Source: Wenzhouxiangella sp. (GTDB lineage: Bacteria > Pseudomonadota > Gammaproteobacteria > Xanthomonadales > Wenzhouxiangellaceae). From it: DNA of 6,812 nucleotides. The notes beneath the pieces are model-generated. The model did not search any database and was not told the DNA's origin. It saw nothing but the letters and a program-made list of their open reading frames with translations. Where the stretch lies: contig SKKM01000286.1 in assembly GCA_007121485.1 (NCBI GenBank), forward strand, positions 1 through 6,812. The letters run 5' to 3'. Below are positions 1 to 6,812 of the stretch, piece by piece. Made by a program: the position numbers and the translations under genes. Position 1 is the stretch's first letter; every line of letters begins with the position of its first letter.

Positions 1-314
1 GCCAGGCGTTCGGCTTCCGCCTCGCCCACTTCATGCTCGTCGCTCAGGTCGGCCAGGGTCGCGTCCAGCTCCGGGTCGCGTTCCCGGATGCGGGCGAACA
101 GGCGGTCTTCGCGCGGATGGTGAAAAGCATGGTGATAGCGCAACAGGTAGCGCATGGCCTCGGCCAGCAGCGGGCCGGCATCGTCGGGCGCCTTGGTCAG
201 CCGCGCGGCCTGGGTGTCGATTTCGCGGAGTACGCGCGACAGGCCGGCGTGATCGCGGCGCAGCGCCCGCATGTAGACAGAACCGGGATCGGACGGCTGG
301 CCGGCAACGCTCAT
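1..314 (-). CDS. Hemerythrin (HHE)-domain protein, 3' part missing
   Basis: Reading leftward from the ATG at 314, the frame stays open for 104 codons to the window edge, so the C-terminus is missing. The protein has the helical, metal-binding look of a bacterial hemerythrin-like domain: RRDHAGL (His22), then YHHAFHHPRED (His61, His62, His65, His66, Glu69), then DEHE (His94). These histidines and the glutamate match the spacing of di-iron ligands in the HHE family, which binds O2 or iron or acts in redox and nitric-oxide stress. The protein has no signal peptide and is probably cytoplasmic. The start is chosen because its ATG overlaps the esterase stop as ATGA and is preceded by GAGGT six bases upstream; Met15 is a weaker alternative. 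The overlap implies translational coupling to the esterase. The family call is firm, but the physiological role is not known. A second HHE motif or a C-terminal extension could lie beyond the edge. Confidence 0.86.
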   Translation of the reverse strand, partial: MSVAGQPSDPGSVYMRALRRDHAGLSRVLREIDTQAARLTKAPDDAGPLLAEAMRYLLRYHHAFHHPREDRLFARIRERDPELDATLADLSDEHEVGEAEAERL

Positions 315-1225
315 GGACAGACCTCGCGAATGAAATCGGCCAGGCGGTCGATGGCGCGCCCGGACTCGGGCGCAAAGGACAGCGTCTGCCAGCCATGCGG
401 CACCCGGTCCCAGACCTCGACCTCGGCCCGCACCCCGGCCGCGCGCGCCCGTTCGGCGCAGCGCTGCGAATCGTCGAGCAGGATCTCCCTGCTGCCGACC
501 TGGAAAAACAGCGGCGGCAGGCCGGCATAGTCGCCCAGGACCGGGGAGACATAGGGATGATTGACCAGATCCAACTGATCGCCCAGGTAAAGGCGCCGGA
601 TATCGTCGCCGCGCTCGAGGCTGAGGACGGCATCATGGGGCGCGTTGGCGAGCCGCGAGCCGGCCTCGGAATCCTCGGTCAGGTCGGCGGCCGGCGACAT
701 CAACACCGCCCCGGCCGGCAGCGGCAGACCCTCATCGCGCACCGCCAGCAGCAGGGCCAGGGCCAGGCAGCCGCCGGCCGACATCCCGCTGACGATGATG
801 TTGTCCGGGCCCACGTCCAGTTCGAGCAGCTGGCGGTAGGCTTCCACGCAGTCGTCAAGGCCGGCCGGAAAAGGATGCTCCGGGGCCAGCCGATAGAACA
901 CCAGGCGGCCGCGCGCATTGGCCGAACGGCACAGGCGCGCCAGCAGCAGGCGCTCGGCACGCACGAAGCGGGTCAGGAAGGCCCCGCCGGGGAAATGCAG
1001 GATGACGCGCTCGGTGGGGCCCGTCGCGGGGGTCAGCCACTCGGCATCGCAGTGGCTTAAAGGCGGCTCGCGGTCGATGCGGATGTCGGCCGGAAGGTCG
1101 GGAAAGAAGCGCTCCATGAGCCGGATGCGCTCGCGCATCTCGGCGACCGAGAAATCCCGCCGCAGGGACTGGCGGATGGTCAGCCGCCCGAGGAGATTCG
1201 CGGTGCGTGTCTGCCAGCTGACCAC
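311..1225 (-). CDS. Alpha/beta-hydrolase-3 (HSL / family IV) esterase or lipase
   Basis: This is a 304-residue protein with the full layout of the hormone-sensitive-lipase family (alpha/beta hydrolase fold 3). It has a helical N-terminal cap (about 1-60), an oxyanion-hole segment HFPGGAF (77-83), the family-typical YRLAPEHPFPAGLDD (111-125), the nucleophile elbow GMSAGG (147-152, Ser149), and the catalytic His in VPHGWQ (His277). The acid is in GSREILLDD, where Glu247 aligns with the usual Asp and Asp251/252 are alternatives. It should hydrolyse short- to medium-chain carboxyl esters in the cytoplasm; no signal peptide is visible. The substrate cannot be told from sequence. The start is a GTG with no clear Shine-Dalgarno; an in-frame TAA at 1255-1253 bounds the reading frame upstream, and Met30 is a less likely start. 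It lies 54 bp after the acyltransferase and overlaps the hemerythrin gene by 4 bp, so it is the middle gene of a probable operon. Oddities are Pro79 where most relatives have the His of HGGG, and GMSAG instead of GDSAG. Confidence 0.92.
   Translation of the reverse strand: MVSWQTRTANLLGRLTIRQSLRRDFSVAEMRERIRLMERFFPDLPADIRIDREPPLSHCDAEWLTPATGPTERVILHFPGGAFLTRFVRAERLLLARLCRSANARGRLVFYRLAPEHPFPAGLDDCVEAYRQLLELDVGPDNIIVSGMSAGGCLALALLLAVRDEGLPLPAGAVLMSPAADLTEDSEAGSRLANAPHDAVLSLERGDDIRRLYLGDQLDLVNHPYVSPVLGDYAGLPPLFFQVGSREILLDDSQRCAERARAAGVRAEVEVWDRVPHGWQTLSFAPESGRAIDRLADFIREVCP
321..325 (-). promoter_or_regulatory. Ribosome binding site of the hemerythrin gene
   Basis: GAGGT on the minus strand lies six bases before the ATG at 314, inside codons 301-302 (Glu-Val) of the esterase. 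It decides the start of the hemerythrin gene in favour of 314 over the internal Met at codon 15. It also supports translation coupled to the end of the esterase. Confidence 0.7.
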
Positions 1226-1279
1226 TTCAGAAATTTCGACCCGGCACGTCCATTAGCAAACCAGCATACTCGAAAACGC

Positions 1280-2644
1280 TCAGCGGCCGGGCGCACTGGC
1301 CAGCAAATCCTGCCAGGCCGCCTCGACATGGGCAGCCAGCAAGGGCAGTCGGCGCAGGCTGGCGCCGTTGGCGACAAAGCCGAAATCCATGCGGTCGTTG
1401 GAGGAGATGACCGTCGCGTTCAGGCCCACGCCCACGGCAATCGCCGACACCGGGTAGGCGCCTACCAGCGGCGCCCCGTGCAGGTAAAGCTGACGCTCCC
1501 AGCCAGGGATATTGGATATGACCAGGTTGGCCGACGGCGGTGCGACCTTGTCGACGTTGGTGATCGCGGTCAGGCCGGCCAGGCCCAGCAGGCCCGCCGC
1601 ATAACCCAGCGCGGTTTCCTTCGACATGGCGCGCACCTCGGCCTTGGCCGCGTCCATGGACTCCGACACCTGGGCCAGGCGCTCGAGCACGGTGGATTGC
1701 GGGGTGCCCAGGCGCACGAACACGGCGGAAATCTTGCTGCCGCTGGCTCCGTCGCCCTGGTCGCGCATGGAAACCGGGCACATGGCCACCAGCCGGTGCT
1801 CGAAGGGCCGGCCCAGGTCGGCCAGGTAGCGATGCACGCCTTCGTCGATCAGGGCCATGGCCAGATCGTTCAGGGTGGCGTCGTAATGCCGGGCCACCCG
1901 GCGCATGGCCTTCAGCGGCAGCGACAGGGTGGCGACGGTGCGCGCGTTCATCACCGGCTCGTTCATCGGCCCGCGATGCGCGGCGAACGGCACGCTGCCT
2001 TCGGTCTTGCCCCCCATCCAGTTCCACAGGCCCTTGCGCAGCGAACCCAGCAGGGCCAGGTACTGGCTGGTGGCGGTGGAGCTGATCCCCAGGACCTGCT
2101 TGATCAGCGCCTTTGGCGGCCGCGGCTTGCGCACCGGCAATTCGACGGCAAACATCGGCGGCGGCACACCGCGGTGACGCGTGGTCTTCAGGCTGGCGTT
2201 GACCCGCTGGGCGGCGCTCACGCCGTCGATAGTGGCGTGGTGCATTTTCATGAACAGAGCGAATCGATTGCCCGGCACCCGATCGATCAGCCACACGCGA
2301 AACAGGGGCCGCGCGCGGTCCAGCATGGTTTCATGCAGATCGCCGACCAGGTGCAGCAAGTCCTCGTAACTCGCCCCGTCGGGCAGGGCAATGTGCTGCA
2401 CGTGGTAGCGCGGATTGTAGTAGTCGGCTTTCTTCCACTCCGGCGCGTGGGTGACTTCCAGGTCGGGTATGCAGTCGAAGGGTGCGCTCGGCTCGGCCTT
2501 GCGATAGGCCGCGACGATGTCGCGGACGATGTCTGCGCGTCCGGCAGGTTTCTCGAACAACATCAGTCCGCACACGTGGATGGGGTTGGCCTGGGTTTCG
2601 GCCAGCAACCACAACAAATCCATCAGCGGGATCTTCTTCCCCAC
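1280..2644 (-). CDS. Wax ester synthase / acyl-CoA:diacylglycerol acyltransferase (WS/DGAT)
   Basis: This 454-residue protein is of normal length for bacterial WS/DGAT enzymes, which transfer acyl groups from acyl-CoA to fatty alcohols or diacylglycerol to make storage wax esters and triacylglycerol at the inner membrane. The N-terminus IPLMDLLWLLAETQANPIH has the family's conserved opening. The condensing motif HHATIDG (135-141) carries catalytic His136 and Asp140. Also present are RPLFRVWLI (112-120, the PLW region with Phe), a TLNDLAMALI segment (257-266, the family's ND motif), ISNIPG (376-381) and a C-terminal GLNATVISSNDRMDFGF (407-423). No transmembrane helix or signal peptide is evident. 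The start is a GTG, preferred because GGAG lies five bases upstream and the family's N-terminus begins here; the ATG at codon 8 (2623) is the alternative. It is the first gene of the leftward unit, driven from the divergent region. Whether wax esters or triacylglycerol is the main product cannot be read from the sequence. Confidence 0.95.
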   Translation of the reverse strand: MGKKIPLMDLLWLLAETQANPIHVCGLMLFEKPAGRADIVRDIVAAYRKAEPSAPFDCIPDLEVTHAPEWKKADYYNPRYHVQHIALPDGASYEDLLHLVGDLHETMLDRARPLFRVWLIDRVPGNRFALFMKMHHATIDGVSAAQRVNASLKTTRHRGVPPPMFAVELPVRKPRPPKALIKQVLGISSTATSQYLALLGSLRKGLWNWMGGKTEGSVPFAAHRGPMNEPVMNARTVATLSLPLKAMRRVARHYDATLNDLAMALIDEGVHRYLADLGRPFEHRLVAMCPVSMRDQGDGASGSKISAVFVRLGTPQSTVLERLAQVSESMDAAKAEVRAMSKETALGYAAGLLGLAGLTAITNVDKVAPPSANLVISNIPGWERQLYLHGAPLVGAYPVSAIAVGVGLNATVISSNDRMDFGFVANGASLRRLPLLAAHVEAAWQDLLASAPGR

Positions 2645-2647
2645 AGG

Positions 2648-2653
2648 CTCTCC
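2648..2653 (-). promoter_or_regulatory. Ribosome binding site of the WS/DGAT gene
   Basis: GGAGAG on the minus strand, with its GGAG core five bases before the GTG at 2644. It favours the GTG start over the ATG seven codons further in. Confidence 0.65.
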
Positions 2654-2673
2654 ACGGCCTTTGCTTGCGTTTC

Positions 2674-2679
2674 AGTATA
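2674..2679 (-). promoter_or_regulatory. Putative -10 box for the leftward operon
   Basis: TATACT on the minus strand (five of six matches to TATAAT). Transcription would start near 2667 and give a leader of about 23 nt before the WS/DGAT GTG, with the GGAGAG site inside it. No good -35 hexamer is found 16-18 bp upstream (TGCGTT at 17 bp spacing), so the promoter may be weak or need an activator. Confidence 0.42.
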
Positions 2680-2751
2680 CGGCCTCCACCGATCGAAACG
2701 CAGCGGGCGGCTGCACCACTCAGCCTGACCAAGCGGTCGCGGCGGTCTGGC

Positions 2752-2757
2752 TATACT
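2752..2757 (+). promoter_or_regulatory. Putative -10 box for the rightward unit
   Basis: TATACT on the plus strand, 30 bp before the peptidase ATG. The predicted start near 2764 leaves a leader of about 23 nt. The best TTGACA-like candidate upstream, CTGACC at 2725-2730, is 21 bp away, which is too far for a standard sigma-70 promoter. The call therefore rests on the -10 hexamer and its position. Confidence 0.42.
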
Positions 2758-2786
2758 GCCCGCCGAACCCGTCAATCGCTGGAACC

Positions 2787-5228
2787 ATGCGCCCGCTGCT
2801 GATCCCGACCTTCACCGCCCTGCTGCTGTGCTCCTTTCAATCCGCTGCCACCCCGGTCGAGACCGGCTATCGCGAGCCACCGCCGGACGTCGTCGCCCTG
2901 GTCGACATGGCGCCGCCGGTCACCGCCAGCCTGTCTCCGGACGGCGCCACGCTGCTGCTGCTCGAGCCGCCCGCCCTGCCCGCCCTGACCGACCTGGCGA
3001 CACCGGAACTGCGCCTGGCCGGACTGCGCTTCAATCCCGACAATCACGCACCGTCACAGCCGCGCTATTTCAGCAGCCTGCGGCTGCAGTCGGTGAGCGG
3101 GGAGCCCGATCCCGTCGACATCGACGGACTGCCCGCCACGCTGCGGGTGCTGGCGGCGGCCTGGTCGCCCGACAGCCGAAATATCGCCCTTTTGCAGATC
3201 GAAGACAGCGGCGTCGAACTGTGGCGGATCGACGTGACCTCGGCCCGCGCCGAGCGCTGGGGCGAGCACGCCGTGCATACGGCCTGGGGCCAGGGCTGGG
3301 GCTCGGTGGCGCGCAGCTACATGGAGTGGTCACCGGACAGCGGCTCGGTCGTCTTCCGCAGCCTGCCTGGCGGGCGGTCAGGGCCGCCGCAGCGGGATGC
3401 GCTGCCGTCCGGCCCGGTGGTGACCGAGACCCGCGGGCGCAGCGCGCCGACCCGAACCTTCCAGGATCTGCTGGCCGACCGCCACGACGAGCGTCTGTTC
3501 GAGCATCACTTCACCACCCAGCTGATGCGCATCGACCTCGATGGCGACAGCCAGGCCCTCGGACAGCCCGGGCTGATTCCGGCTTTCAGCATCTCGCCCG
3601 ACGGCCAGCACCTGCTCATCATGCGCCTTACCCCGCCGTGGTCTTACGCCGTGCCCTTCTCGCGCTTCGCCCACAGCCTCGAAGTGTGGTCGTCGAACGG
3701 CGAACCCAGCCACCGGATCGCCGACATTCCGGTGGCCGACGACCTGCCGATCTCCTTTGACGCCGTCATCGACGGACCGCGCTCGATCGCCTGGCGCGGC
3801 GATGCCGACGCCGCGCTGGTCTGGGTACAGGCCGTCGACGGCGGCGACCCCGCCAACGAGGCCGAATACCGCGATCATGTCTACCAGCAGGCCGCACCCT
3901 TCGACCGCGCGCCCGAACGCCTGCTGCAATCCCCTTATCGCGTGCGCTGGATGGTAGCCGGCGACGGCGACACCGCGCTGGTCTGGCAGCGCTGGTGGGC
4001 CACGCGCATGGAGCGGGTGTCGCGCGTGGCGCCGGATGATCCCGGGCGCGCGGCCGAAACCCTGTGGGAGCGACGCTACGAGGATCGCTACGGCGACCCC
4101 GGCACGCCGGTCACGATCAGCGACGCACGCGGCCAGCAACGCCTGCTGATCGATGACGGCGCGCTGATCCTGTTCGGCCAGGGCGCCTCGCCCGAAGGCA
4201 ACCGGCCGTTCGTCGACCGGCTGGATCTCGCCGACGGCAGCAGCGAGCGCCTGTGGCAATCGGCCTCGCCGCACTTCGAACAGCCGCTGGGGGTCATCGA
4301 CGCCGACCGGGGTCTGCTGCTCACCCGCCGCGAGTCGCAGGACCAACCACCCGACTTCTTCGTCCGCTCGCTGGAGGACGGAACAGCACGCGCCCTGACC
4401 CATACCGAGCACCCCCTGCCCGACATGCTGGGCGTGCATCGCGAACTGATCACCTTCGAGCGCGAAGACGGGGTCATGCTTTCGGCCACCCTGCTGCTGC
4501 CGGCCGGCTACGAGCCCGAGCGCGACGACCCCTTGCCGACCGTGGTCTGGGCCTACCCGCGCGAGTTCCTCAGCGCCGACGCGGCCGGACAGCTGGCCGA
4601 CTCCCCGTATCGCTTCAACCGCCTGAGCTACTGGAGCGCGCAGTTCCTGGTCACCCAGGGCTATGCCGTCCTCGACAACGCCACCATGCCGGTGGTGGGC
4701 AGCGAAGGGGTCGAGCCGAACGACCGCTTCGTCGAGCAGCTGACGCTCAACGCCGAAGCGGCCATCGCCGCCGGCGTGGTGCGCGGCGTCACCGACCCGG
4801 ATCGCGTGGCCATCGGCGGTCACTCCTACGGCGCCTTCATGACCGCCAGCCTGCTCGCCCATACCGACCTGTTCCGCACCGGCATCGCGCGCTCCGGCGC
4901 CTACAACCGCACGCTCACCCCGTTCGGGTTCCAGTCGGAACAGCGCACCCTGTGGGACGACCCCGAGCTCTACATCGCGGTCTCGCCGTTCTTTCACATC
5001 CACCGGATGAGCGCGCCGGTGCTGCTGATTCACGGCATGGAAGACAACAACTCCGGCACCTTCCCGATGCAGAGCGAGCGCCTGTACCAGGCCATCCGCG
5101 GCCTGGGCGGCAGCGCCCGGCTGGTCATGCTGCCGCTGGAATCGCACGGCTACCGGGCGCGCGAATCGGTGCTGCACATGCTTTACGAAACCGTGGAATG
5201 GCTGAACGAGCACCTGGCCGCAGATTGA
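2787..5228 (+). CDS. Secreted S9D prolyl-oligopeptidase-family peptidase (glutamyl endopeptidase type)
   Basis: This 813-residue serine peptidase has an N-terminal signal peptide (MRPLLIPTFTALLLCSF, probable cleavage near Ala20/Ala21), so it should act in the periplasm or outside the cell. Residues about 35-545 form the beta-propeller typical of S9 enzymes, with repeated SPDG/SPDS blade motifs (50-53, 127-130, 182-185, 270-273). Residues about 555-810 are the alpha/beta-hydrolase domain with GGHSYGAF (nucleophile Ser680), HGMEDNNSGTFPMQSER (acid Asp753) and ESHGYRARES (His787). The blocks ARSGAYNRTLTPFGF and DNNSGTFPMQSE, and propeller blocks such as TFQDLLADRHDERLF, are characteristic of the S9D glutamyl endopeptidases related to plant chloroplast CGEP, which cut after Glu in peptides and unfolded proteins. 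Cleavage specificity here is inferred from family only. The start at 2787 is chosen because it begins the signal peptide; the frame is open further upstream, but that would overlap the divergent gene. The Shine-Dalgarno is poor (GGA three bases before ATG). No lipobox is present, as Leu precedes Cys15. Confidence 0.94.
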   Translation: MRPLLIPTFTALLLCSFQSAATPVETGYREPPPDVVALVDMAPPVTASLSPDGATLLLLEPPALPALTDLATPELRLAGLRFNPDNHAPSQPRYFSSLRLQSVSGEPDPVDIDGLPATLRVLAAAWSPDSRNIALLQIEDSGVELWRIDVTSARAERWGEHAVHTAWGQGWGSVARSYMEWSPDSGSVVFRSLPGGRSGPPQRDALPSGPVVTETRGRSAPTRTFQDLLADRHDERLFEHHFTTQLMRIDLDGDSQALGQPGLIPAFSISPDGQHLLIMRLTPPWSYAVPFSRFAHSLEVWSSNGEPSHRIADIPVADDLPISFDAVIDGPRSIAWRGDADAALVWVQAVDGGDPANEAEYRDHVYQQAAPFDRAPERLLQSPYRVRWMVAGDGDTALVWQRWWATRMERVSRVAPDDPGRAAETLWERRYEDRYGDPGTPVTISDARGQQRLLIDDGALILFGQGASPEGNRPFVDRLDLADGSSERLWQSASPHFEQPLGVIDADRGLLLTRRESQDQPPDFFVRSLEDGTARALTHTEHPLPDMLGVHRELITFEREDGVMLSATLLLPAGYEPERDDPLPTVVWAYPREFLSADAAGQLADSPYRFNRLSYWSAQFLVTQGYAVLDNATMPVVGSEGVEPNDRFVEQLTLNAEAAIAAGVVRGVTDPDRVAIGGHSYGAFMTASLLAHTDLFRTGIARSGAYNRTLTPFGFQSEQRTLWDDPELYIAVSPFFHIHRMSAPVLLIHGMEDNNSGTFPMQSERLYQAIRGLGGSARLVMLPLESHGYRARESVLHMLYETVEWLNEHLAAD

Positions 5229-5268
5229 TCAGCGCGGCCGGATCGACGCGAAACCGGGTGCGCCAGCG

Positions 5269-6812
5269 GTGAGCACGGCACACCCAGCCGCAGGCGGTAT
5301 GCAGCCGGGCATCCTCTCCCAGTTCGCCTCCCTGCTGAGCTACGGCCAACGCGCGCTCAGCCTGGTCTGGGCGACCAGCCCGTTGCTGACCGTGGTGCTG
5401 GCCGCGCTGACCCTGGTCGCCGGCCTGCTGCCGGCCGGCATCGCCTGGGTCGGCAAGCTTTTGGTCGACAGCGTGGTCGCGGCCATCCAGGGCGAGGGCG
5501 CCACGCGCGAGGTCTGGCTATGGCTGTCGGTGGAGGCGCTGCTGGTGGCCGCGATGGCGGCCGCGCAGACGGGCCTGAACATCTGCAACAACCTGCTGCG
5601 GGCGCAGCTGGGTCAGCGCGTCAACGTGATGATCCTGGAAAAGGCCCAGCAGCTGGAACTGGCCCAGCTGGAAAACGCCGAGTTCTACGACCGCCTGAGC
5701 CGGGCCCGGCGCGAGGCCTCGTCGCGGCCGCTGGCGCTGGTGCAAAAGACCTTCGGCGTGATCCAGAACGGCATCGCCATCCTGAGCTTCAGCGGCCTGC
5801 TGCTGGCCTTCTCGCCCTGGGCCGTGCTGCTGCTGATTGCCGGCGGCCTGCCGGCCTTTTTCGTCGAAGCCCGGTTTGCCGGCCAGGCCTACCAGCTGTT
5901 CCGCTGGCGCTCGCCCGAGACGCGCGAGATGATGTACCTGGAGTCGGTGCTGGCGCGCGACGACTACACCAAGGAGGTCAAGCTCTACGGCCTGGCGCCT
6001 CGGCTGCTGGAACGCTACAAGGCCATCTTCCGCAAGATCTTCCGCGAGGACCGGGCGCTCACCATCCGCCGCGGCTGGTGGGCCTTTGGCTTGGGCCTGG
6101 TCGGCACGGCCACGCTGTATGCCGCGTTCGCCTGGGTGGTGCTGGCCACTGTTTCCGGCCAGTTGTCTCTGGGCCAGATGACCATGTACCTGATGGTCTT
6201 TCGCCAGGGCCAGTCAGCGGTCAGCGCCAGCCTGACCGCGATCAACGGCATGTACGAGGACTACCTGTACCTGAGCAGCCTGTACGAGTTCCTGGAGCTG
6301 CCCGTGCGCGAGCGCAGCGGCGGCGTGACGACGGGAGCCAGGCCCGGTGACGGCCTGGAGATCAGCGAACTGTCCTTCCGCTATCCCGGCAGCGAGGCGC
6401 CGGCGCTGGAGAACATCAACCTGCAACTCAAACCCGGCACCAGCCTGGCGCTGGTCGGCGAAAACGGCTCGGGCAAGACCACCCTGACCAAGCTGATCGC
6501 CGGTTTGTACGAGATCGAGCAGGGCGACATCCGCCTCGACGGCACCTCGCTCAAGGACTGGAACCTGCGCACCCTGCAGGACCGCATCGGCGTGATCTTC
6601 CAGGACTTCGCCCGCTACCAGTGGCTGGTCGGCCACAACATCGGCGCCGGCGACGTGCGCGACTTCGAAGACGAGGCGCGCTGGAGAGAAGCGGCCGAGA
6701 AAGGCCTGGCCGATACGTTCGTGCGCGAGCTGCCGGCCGGCTACCGCACCCAGCTCGGCCGCTGGTTCAAGGACGGCCAGGAGCTGTCGGGCGGCCAGTG
6801 GCAGAAGATCGC
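5269..6812 (+). CDS. Type I ABC exporter, fused membrane and ATPase domains, 3' end missing
   Basis: The frame is open from GTG 5269 for 514 codons to the window edge; the ATG at 5299 (codon 11) is an equally plausible start and neither has a good Shine-Dalgarno. The membrane domain spans about residues 35-330, with hydrophobic segments near 37-61, 83-106, 160-180, 182-200, 271-296 and 300-325. It includes the coupling-region sequence LENAEFYDRLSRARREA (134-150), common in the COG1132-like peptide/lipid/drug exporter group. The nucleotide-binding domain shows an A-loop Tyr (372), Walker A GENGSGKT (397-404, Lys403), the Q-loop in IFQDF (Gln445) and the signature LSGGQ (506-510). Walker B, the D-loop and the H-loop lie beyond the edge. 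One polypeptide is a half-transporter that would work as a homodimer or with a partner at the inner membrane. It follows the peptidase on the same strand by 40 bp (70 bp with the ATG start) with no terminator seen between, so the two are probably cotranscribed. The cargo is unknown; no peptidase C39 domain precedes the membrane domain. Confidence 0.94.
   Translation, partial: MSTAHPAAGGMQPGILSQFASLLSYGQRALSLVWATSPLLTVVLAALTLVAGLLPAGIAWVGKLLVDSVVAAIQGEGATREVWLWLSVEALLVAAMAAAQTGLNICNNLLRAQLGQRVNVMILEKAQQLELAQLENAEFYDRLSRARREASSRPLALVQKTFGVIQNGIAILSFSGLLLAFSPWAVLLLIAGGLPAFFVEARFAGQAYQLFRWRSPETREMMYLESVLARDDYTKEVKLYGLAPRLLERYKAIFRKIFREDRALTIRRGWWAFGLGLVGTATLYAAFAWVVLATVSGQLSLGQMTMYLMVFRQGQSAVSASLTAINGMYEDYLYLSSLYEFLELPVRERSGGVTTGARPGDGLEISELSFRYPGSEAPALENINLQLKPGTSLALVGENGSGKTTLTKLIAGLYEIEQGDIRLDGTSLKDWNLRTLQDRIGVIFQDFARYQWLVGHNIGAGDVRDFEDEARWREAAEKGLADTFVRELPAGYRTQLGRWFKDGQELSGGQWQKI

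Noticed and set aside
33..636. Open frames on both strands over the hemerythrin gene and the end of the esterase gene
   Set aside because: Their proteins are Arg/Ala/Pro- or Gln/Gly-rich without motifs, while the minus-strand frame from 314 encodes a clear HHE domain and the frame from 1225 a complete esterase.
1230..1237. GAAATTTC palindrome in the gap before the esterase gene
   Set aside because: An 8-bp palindrome alone in a 54-bp AT-richer gap is expected by chance, and it has no partner site.
1328..2728. 466-codon open frame on the plus strand opposite the WS/DGAT gene
   Set aside because: Same shadow pattern (His/Gln/Gly/Arg-rich, no motif), and it would run through the divergent promoter region.
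2517..2786. Upstream extension of the peptidase to an ATG at 2517
   Set aside because: It would overlap the divergent WS/DGAT gene and place 90 unrelated residues before the signal peptide that begins at 2787.
3378..5213. 611-codon open frame on the minus strand opposite the peptidase gene
   Set aside because: It is a GC-driven antisense shadow: low-complexity protein rich in His, Gln, Gly, Ala, Val and Arg with no recognisable domain, lying opposite a gene with a full catalytic triad.
5288..5297. CCGC-AG-GCGG inverted repeat just before the ATG at 5299
   Set aside because: The 2-base loop is too small for a stable hairpin, the stem is only 4 bp, and there is no T-run for a terminator.
2787..6812. 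Lasso-peptide locus (S9-type isopeptidase plus ABC exporter)
   Set aside because: The peptidase motifs fit S9D glutamyl endopeptidase rather than a lasso isopeptidase, and no precursor, B or C gene is visible.

Overview
This is a high-GC bacterial window with dense coding and short intergenic gaps. Gene content and codon bias suggest a gammaproteobacterium of the Xanthomonadales/Lysobacterales type, possibly marine. That placement is inference from general character, not from a marker gene.

The layout is two divergent transcription units separated by a 142-bp control region (2645-2786). Leftward on the minus strand run three genes: a wax ester synthase/diacylglycerol acyltransferase (WS/DGAT, 1280-2644), an HSL-type (family IV) esterase/lipase (311-1225), and the start of a hemerythrin-domain protein (1-314, cut by the window edge). 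The hemerythrin gene overlaps the end of the esterase gene by four bases (ATGA) and has a Shine-Dalgarno sequence inside the esterase's last codons. Rightward on the plus strand run a secreted S9-family peptidase of the glutamyl-endopeptidase (S9D, chloroplast CGEP-like) type (2787-5228) and, 40 to 70 bp further on, a type I ABC exporter half-transporter (5269-6812) that leaves the window just after its LSGGQ signature.

The leftward genes plausibly form a neutral-lipid unit: the acyltransferase makes storage wax esters or triacylglycerol, and the esterase may hydrolyse acyl esters. The hemerythrin protein would add a di-iron oxygen- or redox-binding function whose link to lipid is unknown. 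The rightward genes pair a periplasmic peptidase with an exporter, but whether they work together is not shown by the sequence.

Each unit has a TATACT -10-like hexamer placed so that both predicted transcripts would have leaders of about 23 nt. I found no tRNA, rRNA, CRISPR array, insertion sequence, attachment site or convincing terminator. No gene-free stretch is longer than 142 bp. I see no clear undescribed system. The most notable points are the atypical catalytic motifs of the esterase, the hemerythrin gene coupled to lipid genes, and the signal peptide on the CGEP-type peptidase.
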